A stretch of 64,000 bases of DNA from Candidatus Parcubacteria bacterium (lineage in GTDB: Bacteria > Patescibacteriota > Saccharimonadia > Saccharimonadales > Saccharimonadaceae): positions 124,001-188,000 of the forward strand of contig JAEYUP010000001.1 of the NCBI GenBank assembly GCA_023432445.1, written 5' to 3'. The notes beneath the pieces were generated by a model, which was given only the letters and a program-made list of their open reading frames with translations, had not been told where the DNA came from and did no database searches. The position numbers and the translations under genes were made by a program. Positions 34,751 through 42,664 of the stretch are shown here, piece by piece (the stretch's first letter is position 1; every line of letters begins with the position of its first letter).

Positions 34751-36084
34751 CCTCAAAGCTTCACCTGCCTAGTCGCAATCCTCCTCTTAAAGTTATAAAA
34801 ATTGTCGTATTCGGAACTTCAATATTTGTTAGCTTTCTTGAAGCATTATTGTTGTCTTACGGTTTTATAGCCCAAAGTAGACTGCATGACCTGGCAATTA
34901 TCGGTCTATTAGTGGTTGGTTATACAACCATAGCGTCTATTTTTGTAAGGAAAAACTTCGGAGTAGTCGGAAACTGGATGACGCTAATATTATATTTTGT
35001 GCTGGCCGTCTTAATGCTCTTTTTCTGGGGAATAAACGCACCGGTAGGTCTGCTCTTTCTGGGATTTTTTGTATTTTTAGCAGCCGTAGTCGTAGGACCA
35101 CGCTACATCATACCGTCTGGCCTTGCTGCAGCGCTGGCTATTATTTTAATTCATTTTGTCCACTCCGTGGGTTTATTTACGCCTCACCGCGCCACACTTT
35201 CAGCGCCGTCCGACCTTGGCGACGTAATTACGTACATCAGTCTATTCGGGATATTCAGTCTTTTATCTTGGCTAGTAGCCCGGAATATTCATCAGTACCT
35301 TCAGCGCGCTCAGACCGCCGAAGCGCGGCTGCGACAGCAAAAGAACGTTTTGGCCCAAAAACTAGAGGAACAATCTAAAATGCTCAAACAAATCCAAATG
35401 GAAGAGATGCAACAGTTCTACCATTTTGCTGAAATGGGACAATCGACAATAGCAACCCTACACGAGCTTTCCAACCACTTAAGCGTACTTACTTTAGATA
35501 TTGAGAATCTAGCTGAAAAAAATTCACATAAGAAAACCGTCAGCAATACCAAGGAGAGTATTAAACAGATAAATAACATGGTGAACTCTGCTAGACGACG
35601 AATATATTCAAAGAAACGTACAGAGTTTTTCGATGTCATATCAATAGTTAAAGAGTCTGTTGACGACCTAAGGATCGGCTGCAAGTCTGCTGGTATCGAG
35701 CTTCATTCAATCTACCCTCGGATTAAAAACAAAAAGTTAGTTGGTGATCCTAGCAGCATTTCCCATGTCATAAATATTTTGATCAAAAATGCAATCGACG
35801 CTTGTCGTCCTATCGATCAAGCAAAAATACTTGTTGAAATAAAAAATCATACTAATCAAGTTGAAATAGCTATTTCAGATAACGGACCCGGTATACCGCC
35901 AGAAGTTAGGAAACGACTTTTTCAGCCACAGAAAAGCAACAAAGAAAACGGGCTGGGTATAGGATTATACATAACCAAGCACGTCATCGAATCTCAGTTT
36001 AAAGGCACGCTCGAGTATAGCGATAAAAACGGAACCTGTTTTACCATTAAAATACCCGTCAAGACTTCAGGTTCTGGGGTTTGA
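34747..36084 (+). CDS. Membrane sensor histidine kinase
   Basis: 445 residues. Five to six membrane helices in the first 180 residues with almost no extracytoplasmic loop, suggesting sensing within or at the membrane. A coiled coil (about 190-220) leads to the dimerisation helix with the likely phospho-His in TLHELSNHLSVL (about 238), a diverged H-box. ATPase domain: N-box HVINILIKNAIDACR, G1 SDNGPGIPPEV, G2 NGLGIGLYITKHVIE. Cognate of the preceding regulator. Its end overlaps the convergent hydrolase gene by 18 bases. Confidence 0.9.
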   Translation: MTSKLHLPSRNPPLKVIKIVVFGTSIFVSFLEALLLSYGFIAQSRLHDLAIIGLLVVGYTTIASIFVRKNFGVVGNWMTLILYFVLAVLMLFFWGINAPVGLLFLGFFVFLAAVVVGPRYIIPSGLAAALAIILIHFVHSVGLFTPHRATLSAPSDLGDVITYISLFGIFSLLSWLVARNIHQYLQRAQTAEARLRQQKNVLAQKLEEQSKMLKQIQMEEMQQFYHFAEMGQSTIATLHELSNHLSVLTLDIENLAEKNSHKKTVSNTKESIKQINNMVNSARRRIYSKKRTEFFDVISIVKESVDDLRIGCKSAGIELHSIYPRIKNKKLVGDPSSISHVINILIKNAIDACRPIDQAKILVEIKNHTNQVEIAISDNGPGIPPEVRKRLFQPQKSNKENGLGIGLYITKHVIESQFKGTLEYSDKNGTCFTIKIPVKTSGSGV

Positions 36085-36882
36085 GCCTACTATTATTTCT
36101 TGCGCCACCACCTTTACATACTTCCCTACTATCTCATGCCCAGCCAGCAACCTTCGGGCGGTTATATGGGGGTTGTCTTTGGTAGCTCTGGCTATGTTAC
36201 CGCCTACTACAACTGGGTCAAGCGACCCGTAAAGTATTCTGGTTGGCACCCTGAGGCGGCGTAAATCGTTAAGTGACGTCTGATTTATAACGCTCGATCC
36301 CAGGGCCTGAACGTAGGCCCCGACGTTCTGCTCATCGATGTTAAGCACACGATTTGCTAGACCAAGCTTCACGGCTAACGGCGACAGGCTTATCAGGCGC
36401 TCTGGGCGTCGCCTCGCCACCTCATAAATTTGCTTCAAGATATCATCGCGGGTTGGTATACTGCCTTGCTTAGTAGGGCGATAAAATGGCGGACTACAAA
36501 GCACCATTCGACTTACCAACAGTGGGTACCGCTTGGCTATCGCCACTGCCACCAACGCTCCCAGCGAGTGCCCCACTAATGTCACTTTCTGGTTAAGCCC
36601 GAGTTTGAGCAACGTCAGCCCAACCGACCTCGCCTGCGCCGTCGCGTCGTAACGTAGCCAGGCCGGCTTCGGCGACTCGCCAAAACCAAGCAGGTCTACA
36701 CCTATCACGCGGACATCCTTCGGCAACAAGGGCACCACCTCCTCCCACGCCTTGGCGGAGTTGCCTATGCCGTGCAGTAGAACGATCGTTTCCCTCGGGC
36801 TTCTTGGCGCCTGAAAAACCGTCGTCCGCATAGCATACGGCAAGCGTAAGTAACGATGAACGAGAGTATCAAGTGCTTTCAT
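36067..36882 (-). CDS. Alpha/beta-hydrolase fold protein
   Basis: 271 residues from ATG 36882. Catalytic Ser in the nucleophile elbow VGHSLGAL (near 105), oxyanion region LLHGIGNSAKAW near 37-48, Asp in YGSLDPVV near 220 and His in LLAGHEIVG near the end. Serine-hydrolase activity is very likely; substrate (ester, amide or lipid) cannot be told. ATG follows TATACT by 7 bases with no ribosome binding site. Confidence 0.87.
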   Translation of the reverse strand: MKALDTLVHRYLRLPYAMRTTVFQAPRSPRETIVLLHGIGNSAKAWEEVVPLLPKDVRVIGVDLLGFGESPKPAWLRYDATAQARSVGLTLLKLGLNQKVTLVGHSLGALVAVAIAKRYPLLVSRMVLCSPPFYRPTKQGSIPTRDDILKQIYEVARRRPERLISLSPLAVKLGLANRVLNIDEQNVGAYVQALGSSVINQTSLNDLRRLRVPTRILYGSLDPVVVGGNIARATKDNPHITARRLLAGHEIVGKYVKVVAQEIIVGSNPRT

Positions 36883-36889
36883 TACTTCT

Positions 36890-36895
36890 AGTATA
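36890..36895 (-). promoter_or_regulatory. -10 box of the hydrolase gene (leaderless start)
   Basis: TATACT on the minus strand, 7 bases (AGAAGTA) before the ATG at 36882. Confidence 0.6.
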
Positions 36896-36915
36896 GCGAC
36901 TTTTCGGTCCAAATA

Positions 36916-36947
36916 AAAAGTACACCGGCCTGAGCCGATGCACTTTT
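36916..36947 (-). terminator. Terminator of the RRM protein gene
   Basis: Fourteen-position stem (36916-36929 with 36934-36947, two mismatches), loop of four, bordered by A- and T-runs on both sides. Confidence 0.8.
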
Positions 36948-36961
36948 AAGGTTCTCAGGAA

Positions 36962-37276
36962 CTACCAGCTACGCTGACGGAATGATCCGCCACCGCCCTG
37001 ACGTGGTCCGTCTGAACGTGGTCGATCCTCTTTCGGACGAGCGATAGAAACCGTGATAGGTCGTCCATCAAGCTCTTTTCCGTCGAGGGATTCAACGGCT
37101 TTCTGGTTGTTTGCTTCGTCAGCAAACTCCACGAAGCCAAAGCCTCGTGAACGACCAGTTTCGCGGTCAGTTACGACGCGAGCTGAGGTTACTTCACCAA
37201 TTGCTTCAAAAAAAGCTTTTAGGGTGTCGTCAGTCGTTGCGTAAGCAAGACTTCCGATGAAAAGATTTTGTGCCAT
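36962..37276 (-). CDS. RNA-binding protein with one RRM domain
   Basis: 104 residues. A complete RNA recognition motif: RNP2 LFIGSL (5-10) and RNP1 RGFGFVEF (44-51), followed by a short basic, glycine-rich tail (RPRSDGPRQGGGGSFRQRSW). Similar small RRM proteins in cyanobacteria and other bacteria are cold-inducible RNA chaperones. The gene has a leader of about 120 bases with a possible pairing around the ribosome binding region, and lies next to a DEAD-box helicase, so a role in RNA folding, maybe in the cold, is a fair inference. Confidence 0.92.
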   Translation of the reverse strand: MAQNLFIGSLAYATTDDTLKAFFEAIGEVTSARVVTDRETGRSRGFGFVEFADEANNQKAVESLDGKELDGRPITVSIARPKEDRPRSDGPRQGGGGSFRQRSW

Positions 37277-37290
37277 ATGTATGGGTACTC

Positions 37291-37346
37291 TCTTTCAATT
37301 ACTAATGTGCCAGTTCGACCTTGCTTACGACGCTATAGAAAGAGTT
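37291..37346 (-). promoter_or_regulatory. Possible regulatory stem in the RRM gene leader
   Basis: CTCTTTC at 37291-37297 and GAAAGAG at 37339-37345 are complementary. On the mRNA the pairing would cover the purine-rich stretch 15-20 bases before the ATG, the only ribosome-binding-like sequence there. Confidence 0.4.
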
Positions 37347-37402
37347 ACTCATTCTCAAACGAAATCGTTGTTTCGCTTCGTTACGCACTTCTGAACACTC
37401 TT

Positions 37403-37411
37403 ATTGTAGCA
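37403..37411 (-). promoter_or_regulatory. Extended -10 promoter of the RRM gene
   Basis: TGCTACAAT on the minus strand; predicted leader about 120 bases, unusually long for this window. Confidence 0.6.
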
Positions 37412-37447
37412 CATTTGGACTCAAAATGCTAGTGATAACGCTAATGT

Positions 37448-38674
37448 TTAACGACTCTGCTGGCTACCAGACACAAACGTGAAGGCCTTGCCAGTTGCGC
37501 CACCACGGCCAGTTCGACCGATGCGGTGGACATAGTCTTCGTATGTCGCAGGCTGGTCAAAGTTAACAACGTGCGTAACCTTAGGGATGTCTAGTCCGCG
37601 GGCGGCAACATCGGTCGCCACCATGACACTGGCGGCGTCATTTTTGAAAGCGCGCAACGCACGCTGACGCTGGGACTGAGACTTGTTACCGTGGATGGCA
37701 ACAGATGAAATACCCTCACGCTCTAGGTGGTCTGAAAGACGCTGAACGCCAAACTTAGTCTCACCAAATACTAGCGTCTTTTCGAAGTCGTCGGCCTTAA
37801 GCATCTGAAGTAGCTTTTCAAGCTTTTCTTCTTTACTAGAAGCGTAAACAACATCTTGTTCGACGCGCTCGCTAGTGTCGGCCGTTCGCACTGAAACCTC
37901 AAGAGGTTCACGTAGGAACTGGTCAATTATAGAACGGATGTCAGGTGTAATAGTCGCGCTGAAAAACAGCGTCTGTCGTTCTTTCGGCAGCTCAAGCAAG
38001 ATCGAACGTATGTCGTTAATGAATCCCATGTCTAGCATGCGGTCAGCTTCGTCGAGAACTAGACACTGCACAGTACCGAGCTTTAGCTCGCCGCGGTTCA
38101 TGAGGTCCTTGAGTCGTCCAGGCGTACCGATGATAACGTGTTGACCACGACGGAGGTCGCGAATCTGTCGATCAATGTTCGTACCACCGACTAATAGGAC
38201 TGAGAAAAGGCGCAAACCTTCAGCAAATGTCTTAAATTCGTCGTTAATTTGAAGTGCCAGCTCACGAGTCGGGGCCATTATAAGCACGGTTGGAACTGGT
38301 GGGCGATCGACTAACTTCTCGATAAGAGGCAGTACAAATGCCGCCGTCTTACCGGTGCCGGTGTTGGCCAGACCAACGACGTCGCGACCTTCAAGGATCG
38401 GCTTGATCGCCTGATCCTGAATGGCGCTTGGAGCCGTAAAGTTCTTACGGTCAAGATTTGCCTGGAGTCGCTCGTTAAAACCAAAGTCGCGGAAGGTGTG
38501 AGTTGACTCGTAAATAGACTCGTCGACAGCAACTGTCGCTTTGTTTACGAACTTACTCGGGTGAATATAAGCGCCGCGTTTGTTGGAATGAGGTGCTCGC
38601 TTTGATGGGCCAAAATGCTGTCGGCCAGGAGTTCTAGACCGTCCTGCTGACGATCGAGGTGAATAATATGCCAT
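37448..38674 (-). CDS. DEAD-box RNA helicase
   Basis: 408 residues. After a basic low-complexity N-terminus (about 1-60): Q motif TFRDFGFNERLQANLDRK region, motif I ANTGTGKTAA, Ia PTRELALQI, DEAD at LVLDEADRMLDMGF, SAT in FFSATI, and HRIGRTGRGG. Ends shortly after the second RecA domain (FTFVSGSQQSR), so it lacks the long C-terminal extensions of DeaD/DbpA. Most like RhlE. AAGGAAAAAC precedes the ATG; leader about 110 bases. Confidence 0.94.
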   Translation of the reverse strand: MAYYSPRSSAGRSRTPGRQHFGPSKRAPHSNKRGAYIHPSKFVNKATVAVDESIYESTHTFRDFGFNERLQANLDRKNFTAPSAIQDQAIKPILEGRDVVGLANTGTGKTAAFVLPLIEKLVDRPPVPTVLIMAPTRELALQINDEFKTFAEGLRLFSVLLVGGTNIDRQIRDLRRGQHVIIGTPGRLKDLMNRGELKLGTVQCLVLDEADRMLDMGFINDIRSILLELPKERQTLFFSATITPDIRSIIDQFLREPLEVSVRTADTSERVEQDVVYASSKEEKLEKLLQMLKADDFEKTLVFGETKFGVQRLSDHLEREGISSVAIHGNKSQSQRQRALRAFKNDAASVMVATDVAARGLDIPKVTHVVNFDQPATYEDYVHRIGRTGRGGATGKAFTFVSGSQQSR

Positions 38675-38792
38675 GTTTTTCCTTACCCTAAAGGGTGTAA
38701 ATTGTAATATCGCTGCAGACGAACAGCGAGAACCTTTTGTTTTCTAACCCACCAAGTGACTAGAGAGGTATCCATTCGGATGCAATAAATTC

Positions 38793-38801
38793 ATTATAGC
38801 A
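38793..38801 (-). promoter_or_regulatory. Extended -10 promoter of the DEAD-box gene
   Basis: TGCTATAAT on the minus strand. The roughly 110-base leader contains a TCGCTG/CAGCGA hairpin and an ACCCTTTAGGGT palindrome directly next to the AAGGA ribosome binding site. Confidence 0.6.
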
Positions 38802-38840
38802 CAATCGCTATCGATTGTCTAGTATTAGAGTCCCTCAAAT

Positions 38841-38871
38841 AAAAAATCCCTACCCCGTGTGATGGGTAGGG
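38841..38871 (-). terminator. Terminator of the surface protein gene
   Basis: CCCTACCC (38848-38855) pairs with GGGTAGGG (38864-38871), followed on the minus strand by a run of six T. Confidence 0.88.
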
Positions 38872-38875
38872 TCGC

Positions 38876-38921
38876 TCGCAAACCCGAAGGTCTCCCCTGT
38901 AAGGAGACCCCCGGGCCGCGA
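38876..38921 (-). other. Long hairpin between the surface protein stop and its terminator
   Basis: GGTCTCC (38889-38895) pairs with GGAGACC (38903-38909); outside it the flanks continue to pair and close with TCGC/GCGA. A 46-base structured element just upstream of the terminator; may stabilise the mRNA 3' end. Confidence 0.6.
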
Positions 38922-38934
38922 ACTTCGACTTGTC

Positions 38935-41046
38935 CTAGCTAATGAGGCCAGGTACAGTCGTTGATGCGTTGTGGTTGCGGCGGTTGCCACGAACCATGTG
39001 CGTTACCAGCAAAGTACCGATGCCGAGCAAGCCGGCACTGACGAGCAGTAGCTGTCGCCAATCGAGATTTCCTGTCTCGCTTGGCCCAGTTGCAGCTAGC
39101 ACTATGTCGGTAGGTGGCTTCTTGTAACACGGCTTCGAGGAATCCGTGCTTTGGAAGCCGGTGGCACCCAGGACGGTTACCTTCCGGGTGATGGTTTCAC
39201 CCGACTGGAAGGTCTTACCATCCACAGCCTTGTACTCCAACCAGTAGTCGCCAGGGCCGTCAAATTCACGGTCCCAGCTAAACGTCCAGTTGTCATCAGC
39301 TGTCGGGTCTTTCCGCGTACCGTCAGCATCGCACGAAGGCGGGCCGGGGTCCACGACAGGCGGGTCTTCGACCACGTTCAACGCGCAGTCACTTCCCACC
39401 TCTACCGATGCCAGCAATACTCCGTTGCCGTAAATCTGAACAAGGTGAACACCTGTGTCCTCGGCAAATGGAATGCGGTAGTTCTCAAGCTTCCCACCAG
39501 ACACCAACGTCACCTCGTGGACGGAAACTCCATCCACCTTAACCACGACGTCGACATCTGTCGTCACCGTGTTCGGTTCAGTCGGTGCCGGGTTTTCGGC
39601 GTTGACAATGGCCTCAGAGCCCGTACCAGGCTCCGCGACACACTGACCAACGATGGTTGCCCATGGCGCCGGGTCAACGGTAATAACTGGCGGCTCCTTG
39701 GCGAACGTGTATGTTGCACACGCCTCCGAGTTACCAACAGTCAGCGACGTCAACTTATCACTCAGACCGGCGTTTCCGCCACCCTGGTTAACCAGAATCT
39801 GCCCCAAGATAACCGCATCAGGATTTGCATCCAGCAGCTCGTTCCACGATTTGAAAGTGTCCCTGTTGGGGAAACCAGGAATCGCGTTAGAGCTCCACAC
39901 GACAGCATCGCCGTTTTGGAATCCATCTAGAGACATACCGTTGTAGACGGGTTCGACCACAATCGTCGTCCATCCACCAGCAGCAGCAGCACCATTGACA
40001 TCAACCGGAACGTTGAACGACAGCCTTTGCTGCGGGTGCGTACCAGCAGCAAGGTGCTCGATGGTGTACGACAAGGCCGTCAGTTCATGAAGAGGAATGA
40101 TGAAATCCTCGCTCGTGATCCCGAAGGTAATCTTGTCGTTGCCAAGAGGCGTACTGAAAACGATGCCATCCTCAACCCATGCGAGCGAGCCGCCGTCACG
40201 TTGGAACGTCTGGCCGAAGCCGAACGTTGCCGCCGTGTTCTCAAAGACCGAAATCGGTCCAATCATGGATTCGCAGACGCCGAACTCAGGCGGACACGGC
40301 CCGTAAACCGTCTCAACCCAAGATTCCTGATCTACCACCTTGCGCTCGTCAATCTTAACCCAGGGAGCGCTCGGTACTTCTGTAGTCCAGTTGGCGTCAG
40401 TGTTGTCCGTCGACTGACCGCCTCCAGGCAGATAGAACACTACCGTCTCAGGAGTTGCCTCTTGAAGAACAACCGTTCGCGACGCCACAGGGTTCCCCCA
40501 TGCGCCGTCACCCGCACCATCAAGATTGGTTGCCCATCCAGTTTCCGAAGGCCACCACTCCTGACCGCCTTGGTAGCGCCAGTTGATGGTGTACGGACTG
40601 TTCGGCAAGCCGTAAGGCTTGTTGCTACCCGAGAACGAACCGGTTTGACCGACTACGAGGTTATTGGGAGGGTTCAAATGAGCAGGCACGACGTGCCAAC
40701 CACTTGAGACAACCCATGCACCTTTCACGTACTCGACGCCCTCAACTTCCTTCGGCCCCGCATAGTTGCGGAACCAGCGATACTCATTTTGAGTCACCTC
40801 ATCCTTGGCCGATGTGGTCTTGGAGTACTTGAACTCTTGATGAGATACTTCCGAGTGAACGATCGTGTCAATCGGACACCCGTTTTCTGCGTTGTAAACC
40901 GGTTCAGTTGCCCGCGCCGGTTGTGACGAAAATGCCGGTACACCAATAATGGCGACCAGCAAGGCGATGATAGTTATGAACACAAGATGCGCGGAACTGC
41001 GGGATCCTATCGAGGAACCCGGCGGCTTAATATTGATGGACCGCAA
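38935..41046 (-). CDS. Secreted cell-wall-type surface protein with C-terminal LAATG sorting signal
   Basis: About 703 residues. Start chosen at the TTG at 41046 because GGAGG lies 6 bases upstream and it gives a clean signal peptide (hydrophobic about 22-40, cleavage near QPARA-TEP); a GTG at 41130 would add 28 residues. The mature part is rich in Trp, Gly, Pro and beta-type sequence with paired cysteines (GPCPPEFGVCE; VGQC; CDADGT; KPCYKK). It ends with LAATG, a hydrophobic helix and RGNRR, the layout of a sortase substrate; LAxTG is the class E sortase motif common in Actinobacteria. Composition and repeat-free Trp-rich style differ from neighbours, which suggests acquisition from such a host. 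Function likely adhesion or surface display; no known domain recognised. No sortase gene in the window. Confidence 0.85.
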   Translation of the reverse strand: MRSINIKPPGSSIGSRSSAHLVFITIIALLVAIIGVPAFSSQPARATEPVYNAENGCPIDTIVHSEVSHQEFKYSKTTSAKDEVTQNEYRWFRNYAGPKEVEGVEYVKGAWVVSSGWHVVPAHLNPPNNLVVGQTGSFSGSNKPYGLPNSPYTINWRYQGGQEWWPSETGWATNLDGAGDGAWGNPVASRTVVLQEATPETVVFYLPGGGQSTDNTDANWTTEVPSAPWVKIDERKVVDQESWVETVYGPCPPEFGVCESMIGPISVFENTAATFGFGQTFQRDGGSLAWVEDGIVFSTPLGNDKITFGITSEDFIIPLHELTALSYTIEHLAAGTHPQQRLSFNVPVDVNGAAAAGGWTTIVVEPVYNGMSLDGFQNGDAVVWSSNAIPGFPNRDTFKSWNELLDANPDAVILGQILVNQGGGNAGLSDKLTSLTVGNSEACATYTFAKEPPVITVDPAPWATIVGQCVAEPGTGSEAIVNAENPAPTEPNTVTTDVDVVVKVDGVSVHEVTLVSGGKLENYRIPFAEDTGVHLVQIYGNGVLLASVEVGSDCALNVVEDPPVVDPGPPSCDADGTRKDPTADDNWTFSWDREFDGPGDYWLEYKAVDGKTFQSGETITRKVTVLGATGFQSTDSSKPCYKKPPTDIVLAATGPSETGNLDWRQLLLVSAGLLGIGTLLVTHMVRGNRRNHNASTTVPGLIS

Positions 41047-41154
41047 AGTCCACCTCCATCCCTTTGTTTCAACAAATCGAAACGGGCACTTCCCGATTCG
41101 AGATCGCGCAATAGCATCTTCAGAACTCACACGTCCAGGACGCTACGTGCGTAT

Positions 41155-41163
41155 ATAATACCA
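41155..41163 (-). promoter_or_regulatory. Putative extended -10 promoter of the surface protein gene
   Basis: TGGTATTAT on the minus strand; leader about 100 bases to the TTG start. It lies just below the tRNA-Gln terminator. Confidence 0.45.
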
Positions 41164-41185
41164 GAAAGTTATATAAAGCGCAACG

Positions 41186-41210
41186 CAAAAACCGGACACG
41201 AAGTCCGGTT
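41186..41210 (-). terminator. Terminator of tRNA-Gln
   Basis: AACCGGAC (41190-41197) pairs with GTCCGGTT (41203-41210), loop of five, followed on the minus strand by a short T-run. Confidence 0.85.
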
Positions 41211-41216
41211 ATCACG

Positions 41217-41291
41217 TGGCTGGGTCGGCAGGATTCGAACCTGCGAATGCCGGGACCAAAACCCGGTGCCTTACCACTTGGCGACGACCCA
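41217..41291 (-). tRNA. tRNA-Gln (anticodon TTG)
   Basis: Acceptor stem TGGGTCG/CGACCCA, anticodon stem CCGGG/CCCGG around loop TTTTGGT (anticodon TTG), T arm GCAGG-TTCGAAT-CCTGC, discriminator G and genome-encoded CCA. 75 bases with CCA. The first pair is U-A (T1-A72), as is typical of tRNA-Gln. GatCAB in this window is its probable partner for Gln-tRNA formation. Confidence 0.95.
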
Positions 41292-41354
41292 ATACATCTT
41301 GAGATTGTACACCAGTAAGGTGTTTTTCTCAAGCCAGTCCGTCGCCAATAGAAC

Positions 41355-41915
41355 TTATTTCTTGGTTTTTGAAGTTTTGGCTTTCACGCCAGCCGACTTC
41401 GAAACATGGGCAAATTCAGGTCGAATTTCGAACAAAATGTAGGCAAAAATTGCCAGCCATAGCACGCCAAAGACGATACCACCGATCAACGCTAGTGGGT
41501 TGAGCGTCAAAATGCTGACCAACGCATTAACAGCTATCGACAGTGCGCCAACAAGTAGTACGATAAACAGTAGGTCCCAACCCTTTCTTTGCTTCTGCTG
41601 CAACGGATTAACCGCCATACCCAACAAGACAGCGTCTGCCAGCGTAAATACTAATGACACAACGCTTGATAGCACTACCCAGCCAGTTACTGCCCCGACC
41701 ACCCAAGATCCAGGCAGGGCTGTCATAGCGGCTAAGCCGCTAAAAATTCCACTCAAAGCGAAAAGCACGCCTATACCAGACAAAATCGCCAAAACAGCCG
41801 CTACCCACCAAACGTTTTCACCGATCCAGCGGCGGGCCGTCGCCGGCAACTTTGGCAGCTTTAATGACCCAATCCAGGCCTCGGCCTTCTTTTCAAGTTT
41901 TGCAACCCATTCCAT
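41355..41915 (-). CDS. Multi-helix membrane protein, unknown
   Basis: 186 residues, ATG at 41915 behind AGGAGG (7-base spacing). A cytoplasmic amphipathic start (KLEKKAEAWIGSLKLPKLPATARRW), then four to five membrane helices (about 35-155) and a basic lysine/threonine tail (AGVKAKTSKTKK). The pair of inward ends suggests both termini in the cytoplasm. No family recognised. Downstream of another membrane protein gene on the same strand, with 59 bases between, so possibly one unit. Confidence 0.65.
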   Translation of the reverse strand: MEWVAKLEKKAEAWIGSLKLPKLPATARRWIGENVWWVAAVLAILSGIGVLFALSGIFSGLAAMTALPGSWVVGAVTGWVVLSSVVSLVFTLADAVLLGMAVNPLQQKQRKGWDLLFIVLLVGALSIAVNALVSILTLNPLALIGGIVFGVLWLAIFAYILFEIRPEFAHVSKSAGVKAKTSKTKK

Positions 41916-41974
41916 AAACCATCCTCCTACTAGTAGTTTTCTTTATCATACCCCTACAGTACTTGGGACACAAG

Positions 41975-42454
41975 TTATTTTGCGGCGCGTCGCTTGCCAG
42001 GCCAAAGCCCCCACGACGACCATACCGCCAAAATACCGAGCATCAAAGCAACAAAGATCATCCACCAACCCGGCACGAGTGAGATATCTCCCAAGAAACC
42101 GACAGTTTCCACCGGAGGAGCAGCCGATGCCAACCAGCCAACAAGTAGTATCCATATAATCGCCACTAGCCAGCTACAGACCATGCTAAAGGCTCGAAAG
42201 GCCTCCGATACGGTCATACGTAGCAAGAACGGCAGAGCGAAAACCGAAGAGGACACCAGCAGCGCTCCGATCATATATGCGCTAAAAACCGTAAATGGTA
42301 GTTTATACGTAGCCAAAACGCCCAAAAAGCCGTCGAAGCTAAAAAGTTGAGCCACGACCATCAAAACGATCAGCCCAGCATATAGATACGCGACCTGTGC
42401 CGCCAGTACACTACGTGGCTTTTTTGCCTGAACCGGTCGAGCCAATATTCTCAT
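41975..42454 (-). CDS. Four-helix membrane protein, unknown
   Basis: 159 residues from ATG 42454. Basic N-terminus (RILARPVQAKKPRS) followed by four hydrophobic helices (about 18-38, 48-72, 85-105, 115-135) and a WGLWPGKRRAAK end. Charge distribution puts both ends in the cytoplasm. I do not recognise the family. The start is supported by a TGGTATACT box exactly 6 bases upstream; the longer frame upstream reads through this promoter and has no ribosome binding site. Confidence 0.65.
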   Translation of the reverse strand: MRILARPVQAKKPRSVLAAQVAYLYAGLIVLMVVAQLFSFDGFLGVLATYKLPFTVFSAYMIGALLVSSSVFALPFLLRMTVSEAFRAFSMVCSWLVAIIWILLVGWLASAAPPVETVGFLGDISLVPGWWMIFVALMLGILAVWSSWGLWPGKRRAAK

Positions 42455-42460
42455 GCTTAT

Positions 42461-42469
42461 AGTATACCA
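42461..42469 (-). promoter_or_regulatory. Extended -10 promoter (leaderless start) of the four-helix protein gene
   Basis: TGGTATACT on the minus strand, 6 bases (ATAAGC) before the ATG at 42454. Confidence 0.72.
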
Positions 42470-42615
42470 CCTCGACTTAAGCCCGATAATGTTGTTATTT
42501 TTAACATAACGCTTGCGCTTGCACAAATAAACCAGTACAGTAAATCCAAGCGAAAGTTACAAAAATAAACACACCAAAAAATATGTAGCCGATCGCTCTA
42601 CGAGATCCACCACAA

Positions 42616-42655
42616 CAAAAAGACCGCTCTTCGCATGAAGGGCGGTCGCTCTTTT
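42616..42655. terminator. Terminator of trmD
   Basis: GACCGCTCTTC (42622-42632) pairs with GAAGGGCGGTC (42637-42647) around a four-base loop, with T-runs on both sides; on the minus strand it is directly downstream of the trmD stop. Confidence 0.88.
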
Positions 42656-42664
42656 TCGGCGAAA

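Noticed and set aside
34740..34752. Possible recoding of UGA as in some Candidate Phyla
   Set aside because: TGA serves as a true stop in ATGA overlaps (response regulator/kinase, rpiB/rpe, pheS/pheT, tktN/tktC), and no frame needs readthrough.
38876..38921. Signal recognition particle RNA or another known small RNA at 38.9 kb
   Set aside because: None of the conserved loop sequences of SRP, RNase P or tmRNA are present; the hairpins only suggest a 3' UTR.
39151..40707. Long plus-strand open frames opposite the surface protein gene
   Set aside because: The minus frame has a signal peptide, a sorting signal and a ribosome binding site; the plus frames are arginine-rich composition shadows.
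38860..41291. Direct repeat of the tRNA-Gln 3' end flanking the surface protein gene, as an attachment site
   Set aside because: Only a short CGACCC match near 38870 was found; too short to call an att site.
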